Assembly: GCA_018302725.1 (NCBI GenBank)
Contig: JAGVZJ010000011.1
Coordinates: forward strand, 1 to 18,046
From: Candidatus Woesearchaeota archaeon
Lineage (GTDB): Archaea > Nanobdellota > Nanobdellia > SCGC-AAA011-G17 > GW2011-AR20
Reading direction: 5' to 3'
Length of the DNA stretch: 18,046 nucleotides
The notes beneath the pieces are model-generated. The model was not told where the DNA came from. It saw nothing but the letters and a program-made list of their open reading frames with translations, and made no database searches. Position 1 is the first letter of the stretch. The number at the start of each line of letters is the position of its first letter. Positions 13,126-18,046 of this stretch are shown here, piece by piece. The translations under genes were made by a program, and so were the position numbers.

Positions 13126-14411
13126 TTTAATATTAAAGGAAATTCTTTCCGAATCTCAAGAATAGACTCTACTATATCCTCTCTAGTGATAAATTTCATT
13201 ATTTCTTCAAACTTTACCCATTTAAATTCGGACAGTTCATTTGTGTCTAATTTAATAGAAACAGACTTATTAACTTTTAATATAAAGAAGTGCTGTTCCT
13301 GACCTTTAAACCCTTTCTTTTTCTGTAAATCTTCTGGCCAGTCAAATGTATTTATATGTTTAGCCTCACTTATAAGGGTATAACTTGTAATCCCTGTTTC
13401 CTCTAATAACTCCCTTTTAATGCCTTCACGCCAATCTTCATCTTTTTCTAAGCCTCCTTGAACAAACTGCCATTCATTTGAAGGTTTTTTTACTATTAAG
13501 AATTCATCTCCATTTGTTACCAACATGCAAACATTTTTTCTATATTTTTGGATTGTGTCATTGACTAACATCCCTAAGAAAGTGTTATTTATTTGATTAT
13601 ATTCCGAAGCTTTATCAAAATAGTCGGGTAATTTTTCAAAGAAATCTGCGCAGTCTAATATTATTTTGTTAATTTCTTCTTGAGAGAAGTTGTGGAGATT
13701 ATTCCAACTTTTCCTAATCTCACTGCATTTTAAAGGAAGATTACTATATTCAAAATCACCAAATTTCTCTTTAAAAATTCTTGCGGTCATCTCTTTTTTG
13801 TCAGGCAATTCCCCCTTTAAAATATTAAAGCAAATAGCGCATTCTAAGACCATATCAACATATTTCGATATCTTATGTTTTAGAGGTTCATCTATAGTAA
13901 CTGGGACATGAAATGATTGGGTAAACGGTTGTATTCCATTTGAAGAAGTGATAATACTTCTTGATTCATGACGTGAACTTATTATCTTAGATTTTAGATC
14001 AGCAATAACCCGGGATATCTGTGTTCTTTTTAGTACTGCTCTAATCTCTTCATTTAATTCCATGCCATAAATTACAGTCATATCTTTATAATAAGACAGC
14101 AAAGAATATGGACATATTGAACTTTCATACCTAACATATTCAGGAAATTCATCTATTGAGTGTACCCTAAAAGTCATAGGGATTGAGGGGTATTTTTTGT
14201 TTAGGGCTATATTAATTACACCCAATTGTTTAAACAAATCCAAATTAATTTTAATTGAATTAGTAAAAATTAAAACATCCATATCAGACCAGTTTTCAAC
14301 CTCTTCTCCGCGTGCATAAGAGCCATATATTGCAACACAAGTTATACCTTCAATTTGAGTTTCATTAAACTCTTTGGTTAAGTCTTTTTTTAGTTCATCA
14401 AATAGATTCAT
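13122..14411 (-). CDS. Nucleotidyltransferase / HEPN-like / Nudix hydrolase fusion
   Basis: A 429-residue fusion. The N-terminus is a minimal nucleotidyltransferase: GSYARGEE (30-37) and SDMDVLIF (42-49) carry the GSxxxG and DxD metal motifs. The middle (about 175-285) is all-helical and contains RKSWNNLH (233-240), an Rx6H pattern like HEPN domains that pair with such transferases. The C-terminus is a Nudix hydrolase with a full box G-x5-E-x7-REL-x-EE-x-GI (319-341), and the WQFVQGG context resembles RppH/Ap4A hydrolases. I start at ATG 14411, 7 nt after the inositol-phosphate synthase stop and behind AAGGT; an ATG at 14453 would overlap that gene by 35 nt. The fusion could make and cut a nucleotide adduct, or proofread the pathway's nucleotide. 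Confidence 0.75.
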   Translation of the reverse strand: MNLFDELKKDLTKEFNETQIEGITCVAIYGSYARGEEVENWSDMDVLIFTNSIKINLDLFKQLGVINIALNKKYPSIPMTFRVHSIDEFPEYVRYESSICPYSLLSYYKDMTVIYGMELNEEIRAVLKRTQISRVIADLKSKIISSRHESRSIITSSNGIQPFTQSFHVPVTIDEPLKHKISKYVDMVLECAICFNILKGELPDKKEMTARIFKEKFGDFEYSNLPLKCSEIRKSWNNLHNFSQEEINKIILDCADFFEKLPDYFDKASEYNQINNTFLGMLVNDTIQKYRKNVCMLVTNGDEFLIVKKPSNEWQFVQGGLEKDEDWREGIKRELLEETGITSYTLISEAKHINTFDWPEDLQKKKGFKGQEQHFFILKVNKSVSIKLDTNELSEFKWVKFEEIMKFITREDIVESILEIRKEFPLILK

Positions 14412-14418
14412 TTTTTTG

Positions 14419-15546
14419 TTACCTTTGAGTTTTACATTTAATAAATTTTTCAATTTTTTTAATTGCTTCCGAATCTTGTACTTTTTTATAAGGGTGTTTA
14501 AAAAAGAATGAAGAGGGCGAAGTTAAAACCCCCGATATACCTCTGTCTAGTCCTAACTTCGCACATCTTATAGCATCAATAACTATACCCGCTGAATTTG
14601 GGGAATCCTCAACTTCTAATTCAATTTTAATATTTACCGGTATCCCCCCGAAACCAATCCCCTCAACAATTATTTTAGCAATTTTCTTATCTCCTTGCCC
14701 GGCTATAAACCCATGGTTATTCATTCCTTTCCCCGGACCTGCATAAACCGGAGGTATAGAATACCCTCCTTTTGGATGATCCTTGATTAAATGTTCAATT
14801 GATGAGCGTTTGCTAATTAACTTTGTTTGTATCCTCTCTGGATCTGTCATATTCAAAAAGTCGGTATTGCCTCCATAGTTTTCTTGCTTTGTATGTAATA
14901 TTTTTATTCCTCTATCTAAATAAGATTGAATTGCCATTCGGTGGGACCATGTAGCTCCTAACTGGGATTTAACATCATCGCCAAGAAGTGGAAGCCCTGC
15001 CCTTTCAAATTTTTTTATCCATTTTTTGTTTGAAGCTATAAATATTGGCATACAGTTTACAAAAGCGCAACCTGCTTGTATTGCCGCATTTGCATAATAT
15101 TCAGTTGCTTCTTTAGAACCAACAGGCAAATAGTTTATTACTACATCTACTTTGTATTCTTTTAATTTCTCAGCAACATTAACTGGTTTTTCTTTTGTTG
15201 GTAAAAAGGTTATGTCTTTATCAAATTTGAGCATATGCTGAGACACCCCATCTAAAATAGGACCCACGAATACTTTTGCGTTTAATATCGGGACATTACA
15301 AAACTTTGTTGCAACATTTGGTTTTTCAAATATGGCTTCAGAAATGTCTTTATTTATTTTTCTTTCATCAATATCGAAGGCAACAACTGGAACAATATCT
15401 TTAACTCTATATCTACCAACTAATGAATGAATTAGACCCGGAACAAATTTATTGCTAGAAACGGAATTATAATACTGCAGTCCTTGTATAAGGCTGCTTG
15501 CACAATTTCCAACCCCCACAATGGCAATTCTAATTTCCTTACGCAT
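14419..15546 (-). CDS. ino1: myo-inositol-1-phosphate synthase
   Basis: A 375-residue NAD-dependent enzyme that isomerises and cyclises glucose 6-phosphate to inositol phosphate. It matches the short bacterial/archaeal (actinobacterial-like) type: NAD-binding IAIVGVGNCASSLIQG (8-22), VAFDIDERKI (55-64), INYLPVGSKEA (137-147), GDDVKSQLGAT (189-199), GGNTDFLNM (225-233) and the catalytic-region DSPNSAG (314-320). In archaea the product feeds archaetidylinositol lipids or compatible solutes. It is first in an operon with the transferase/Nudix, CTP-synthase-like and HprK-like genes. GGTG lies 4 nt before the ATG, behind two overlapping TATA-like boxes. Confidence 0.95.
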   Translation of the reverse strand: MRKEIRIAIVGVGNCASSLIQGLQYYNSVSSNKFVPGLIHSLVGRYRVKDIVPVVAFDIDERKINKDISEAIFEKPNVATKFCNVPILNAKVFVGPILDGVSQHMLKFDKDITFLPTKEKPVNVAEKLKEYKVDVVINYLPVGSKEATEYYANAAIQAGCAFVNCMPIFIASNKKWIKKFERAGLPLLGDDVKSQLGATWSHRMAIQSYLDRGIKILHTKQENYGGNTDFLNMTDPERIQTKLISKRSSIEHLIKDHPKGGYSIPPVYAGPGKGMNNHGFIAGQGDKKIAKIIVEGIGFGGIPVNIKIELEVEDSPNSAGIVIDAIRCAKLGLDRGISGVLTSPSSFFFKHPYKKVQDSEAIKKIEKFIKCKTQR

Positions 15547-15561
15547 TTTGCACCATTATTT

Positions 15562-15583
15562 TTTATATAGGGAGTTATATAAA
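15562..15583 (-). promoter_or_regulatory. Paired TATA-like boxes before ino1
   Basis: Minus-strand TTTATATAA at 15575-15583 and TATATAAA at 15562-15569 lie 29-37 and 16-23 nt before the ino1 ATG. The farther box gives the usual spacing for a very short leader that still includes GGTG. Confidence 0.5.
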
Positions 15584-15589
15584 CCTTGT

Positions 15590-15811
15590 TATTCCTAGAG
15601 AGTAAACAATTAATAATAATTTTAAGATTTTCTAGTTGGCACCTATATCGAGAAGCTCAAAAAGGTTCCCCCCCAAGCTTGTTATGATCGACATACTAAA
15701 AGCATTAGAAGAGGTTAATTCTAAAGTAATGGGATGAAATGGAAGGAACAACGTAAAGATAAAAGAAAACTAGTATCATCAGTCCACAAACCATTAATGT
15801 CCTTTTAGCTA
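15590..15811. other. Intergenic region without a recognised gene
   Basis: About 220 nt between the ino1 promoter and the end of the cysteine-rich protein gene. It contains a run of seven C (near 15668) next to AAGCTT, and plus-strand open stretches of only 17-24 codons. I see no tRNA, repeat or terminator I can defend. It could hold remnants of a lost gene. Confidence 0.4.
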
Positions 15812-17593
15812 TTATACCCAGGTTTTGACTCTTGCAATTATAATCTTCAAAACCCTTGAATCAAATACAGGACAGTTATCTGTGCAAGGGGCATTTGGAT
15901 TAAGAGTGTTTATTGAAACAGAATCCTGTGCTCTATTACCTTGAAAATCTTCAGCTATCACAGTTATTATGAAATCATTATTATCACACCTTAAAGTGTC
16001 AAAGTCTTTTGCAACCAATACATTCAGATTAGTTGTGCTTGAAGGATAAGTAACCCTTCCTAATAAATTGCAGTCCTGAGCATTGCAGAATGTACAAGCT
16101 CCTTGGTTATACCTCACATTTACAGGAGAGAAGGTTGCAGGAGTTCCTGGATTATCTCTCTTTGTTATATACCAGCTGATTGAACTTATGCTGGAATCAC
16201 TTTGAGCCCTTGCCTGTACTGAAACTGAGCTTCTTAAGTTGCTCTTTGTAGTTGGAGTTAAAATCTCCACTCTTGGGGTAGTATATCCTGTTTTTTGCAC
16301 AACAATATCAGGATTTACTGACAAATGTGTTTTGAAAGTATAAGAAGCTCCAGGAGTTGAAGGGGAAGTCAATAAGTTTCTAAGTGCTGGGTTTGTGGTG
16401 CTAGGTGAAAAAATAGCTACACAAGTACTCCCTTGAACAGTGCATCTTTGAGTATTTATGTAGGAATCAGACCCAGAATTAACTCTCCACAATGTAATTG
16501 GCTGTGATACTGGTGAAGTATATTCCACTTTAATTGTTAAGTCCCTATTCTGAGATGAATTAACCGGGAAATCCAAAAACCTTACACTCCCGCAAGTTCC
16601 GCAGTCAGGATCACAAACATTACATCCTCCTCCGATTTCATTTAAAGGACAGGTAGACCAATCTCCATAATTCTGCGGGCAAAATCCATCTGGTGTTGAG
16701 CTGCATAATTTTGTTACAGTACTGCAAAATTTAGCTCCAGTACATTCATTATTTGAATTTCTTACTAATTCTATCTCTGTCTGGAATTTATCAGTCACGC
16801 CAAACTGAGTTGCTTGACAGCAAGATAATTCATAAGGTAATGGTTGTGGGGAGTCTAAGAAACAACCTTGTGTTGAAAAGTATTGAGATTGTGAAGGGTC
16901 ATATGAACATTGTGCAGCACAAGGAGTTACATCAGTAGGCCAACACACTCCTCTAAAAGAATCCCAGCTCTCATATAACTTTTGGCAACATCCTCCTGTT
17001 AAGTCTGTGCCTATCTCTTTGGAATAATACAATTCATTCCCAGAAGTATCTGCAACACAACATTGTAATGAGTCTGTATCACTCCTAGCTTCCCCATGAA
17101 CGTAACATGTTTTTGTAACAGTAGTAAAACAACAAATCTTATTTGGTAAATTAACACTACAGTCCGCAACATGAGAATCTGTTCCTTGGTATAGAGACAA
17201 AACACATGCTTCATTGGAGTTACAAGTAGCTCCACTTATCCTACAATCTACATTTGAGTTATCTGTTGTAGACAAGCAGATAGAATTTGCCTGTGGCCCA
17301 GGATCAACATGGGAATCATCTAACAAATAAAGATCTGCTAAACTATCTCTACTAGTTGCAACAACATCGCAAGAATTGCTTATACTTGTTCCAGAGCAAC
17401 ACAGCTTAAATGGAAATTTATAAATATCTTTAGAAATATGTGCATCTTGTGGAGCTGCAACTGATGCTAAAGTTATTTCCCCAGCTCCACAAGAAGATTT
17501 AATAGAACATGAATTCAGTGTTGCCCCATTAACATTTAATAATAATACAATTGAAAATATAAAAATAAATAACAGTAATGCACCTCTTTTCAT
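15812..17593 (-). CDS. Cysteine-rich secreted surface protein with Ig-like C-terminus
   Basis: A 593-residue protein with a clear signal peptide (MKRGALLLFIFIFSIVLLLNVNGA). The first 335 residues hold 32 cysteines, with CC pairs at 65-66, 154-155, 178-179, 202-203 and 258-259. There is a degenerate repeat: D-A/S-H-I/V followed about 12-14 residues later by K-L/I-C-C (DAHIS...FKLCC at 50-66; DSHVAD...NKICC at 139-155; a lone DDSHVDP at 92-98). Residues about 335-570 look like beta-sandwich (Ig-like) domains: VEILTPTTKSNL, SSISWYITKRD, FIITVIAEDFQGNRAQDSVSI. No C-terminal membrane anchor or sorting signal is seen, and the tail (VLKIIIARVKTWV) looks odd, so it may be released, bound by disulfides, or truncated. 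A TATA-like box supports the start. Confidence 0.8.
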   Translation of the reverse strand: MKRGALLLFIFIFSIVLLLNVNGATLNSCSIKSSCGAGEITLASVAAPQDAHISKDIYKFPFKLCCSGTSISNSCDVVATSRDSLADLYLLDDSHVDPGPQANSICLSTTDNSNVDCRISGATCNSNEACVLSLYQGTDSHVADCSVNLPNKICCFTTVTKTCYVHGEARSDTDSLQCCVADTSGNELYYSKEIGTDLTGGCCQKLYESWDSFRGVCWPTDVTPCAAQCSYDPSQSQYFSTQGCFLDSPQPLPYELSCCQATQFGVTDKFQTEIELVRNSNNECTGAKFCSTVTKLCSSTPDGFCPQNYGDWSTCPLNEIGGGCNVCDPDCGTCGSVRFLDFPVNSSQNRDLTIKVEYTSPVSQPITLWRVNSGSDSYINTQRCTVQGSTCVAIFSPSTTNPALRNLLTSPSTPGASYTFKTHLSVNPDIVVQKTGYTTPRVEILTPTTKSNLRSSVSVQARAQSDSSISSISWYITKRDNPGTPATFSPVNVRYNQGACTFCNAQDCNLLGRVTYPSSTTNLNVLVAKDFDTLRCDNNDFIITVIAEDFQGNRAQDSVSINTLNPNAPCTDNCPVFDSRVLKIIIARVKTWV

Positions 17594-17610
17594 AAAATTA
17601 AGATAATTTA

Positions 17611-17620
17611 GTTATTTAAA
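17611..17620 (-). promoter_or_regulatory. TATA-like box for the cysteine-rich protein
   Basis: Minus-strand TTTAAATAAC lies 18-27 nt before the ATG at 17593, fitting a leaderless transcript. Confidence 0.5.
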
Positions 17621-17632
17621 AATTATTTGGAT

Positions 17633-18046
17633 TTAAAATGCTTCATTAACAACTTTGTCAGTTACATCTTGTGGTCTTGTGCTTAATGGTCTTTGTCCAT
17701 GATATTTAATTATTTGAGCATCTCTTTCTGTGATTTCATCAGTTCCGCCATCTAAAAAAACAGAACTGCCTGTTGCTCTAATTCTTTGGTCCAAATCTAC
17801 TCTCGGTTCCTGCCATAATCCACCTGCACCTAAAACCTCATTAAGAGCTGTATGTTTACTTGTAAATCCCGGTCTATACCCCACATCAGAAGAGATTATT
17901 TTTCCACTATCATCAAATTCCGGCAATCCGACTCCTAGAGCACCTTGAGGTAATCCACTGTCCCAAAGGAATAAAGCATAACCTGGAACAACAATGTTCC
18001 TTCCTTCAGGATTTCTAGTATAACCTGGAACCACATCTCCTGGAGG
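17633..18046 (-). CDS. Unrecognised protein, C-terminal part (cut by window edge)
   Basis: The minus-strand frame is open to the right edge, so the start lies outside; a GTG at 18034 is in frame but nothing marks it as the start. The 137 visible residues are hydrophilic and without cysteine or membrane segments. VVPGY occurs twice close together (VVPGYTRNPEGRNIVVPGYA), followed by Gly/Pro/Asp-rich loops (FDDSGKIISSDVGYRPGF) and a charged end (ERDAQIIKYHG). I recognise no family. The gene ends 39 nt before the cysteine-rich secreted protein starts, on the same strand. Confidence 0.6.
   Translation of the reverse strand, partial: PPGDVVPGYTRNPEGRNIVVPGYALFLWDSGLPQGALGVGLPEFDDSGKIISSDVGYRPGFTSKHTALNEVLGAGGLWQEPRVDLDQRIRATGSSVFLDGGTDEITERDAQIIKYHGQRPLSTRPQDVTDKVVNEAF

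Noticed and set aside
15650..15680. C-run with AAGCT/AGCTT as a terminator hairpin
   Set aside because: The stem would be only five base pairs with a long loop and no T tract in the right place.
15684..15810. Short plus-strand frames (17 and 24 codons) as a transposase remnant
   Set aside because: Too short, no recognisable transposase motif, and no inverted repeats or target duplication seen.
17011..17235. 74-residue minus-strand open frame
   Set aside because: It overlaps the cysteine-rich protein gene in another frame and has no supporting start signal.

Overview
The window looks like a piece of a DPANN-type archaeal chromosome (Woesearchaeota/Pacearchaeota-like; lineage inferred). The archaeal signs are a RadA recombinase, an archaeal OB-fold/zinc-finger RPA, many short proteins with class III (type IV pilin-like) N-termini, and TATA-like boxes about 20-30 nt upstream of start codons, as expected for leaderless transcription. 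The DNA is AT-rich, genes are packed tightly with ATGA-type overlaps, and convergent genes meet at or within their stop codons. No rRNA, tRNA, CRISPR array or intact insertion sequence was seen.

Layout. (1) 1-701, minus: a conserved 88-aa protein overlapping the start of radA, which runs off the left edge. (2) 852-1814, plus: an exported helical protein of unknown function. (3) 1815-6540, minus: four overlapping pilin-like genes followed within 6 nt by RPA, then a degenerate HD-GYP-like protein and a YdjM-like membrane protein, each of these last two with its own apparent promoter. (4) 6623-7114, plus: an orphan gene. (5) 7111-10017, minus: seven more pilin-like genes, including a 35-aa and a 48-aa protein that resemble each other. 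(6) 10138-15546: an AT-richer metabolic island made of a PfkB-family kinase (plus strand) facing an operon (minus strand) of inositol-1-phosphate synthase, a nucleotidyltransferase/Nudix fusion, a CTP-synthase homologue with a decayed glutaminase half, and an HPr-kinase-like P-loop protein. (7) 15812-18046, minus: a large cysteine-rich secreted protein and the 3' part of an unrecognised gene.

How the parts may work together. The eleven pilin-like genes probably encode major and minor subunits of one or two surface filaments. RPA in the same gene string and RadA nearby raise the untested idea of a link to DNA uptake. The inositol island looks like a self-contained pathway: Ino1 makes inositol phosphate, the PfkB kinase could phosphorylate inositol or a related sugar, and the altered CTP-synthase-like enzyme could amidate a nucleotide or act on another substrate. 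It is the best candidate here for an undescribed system.
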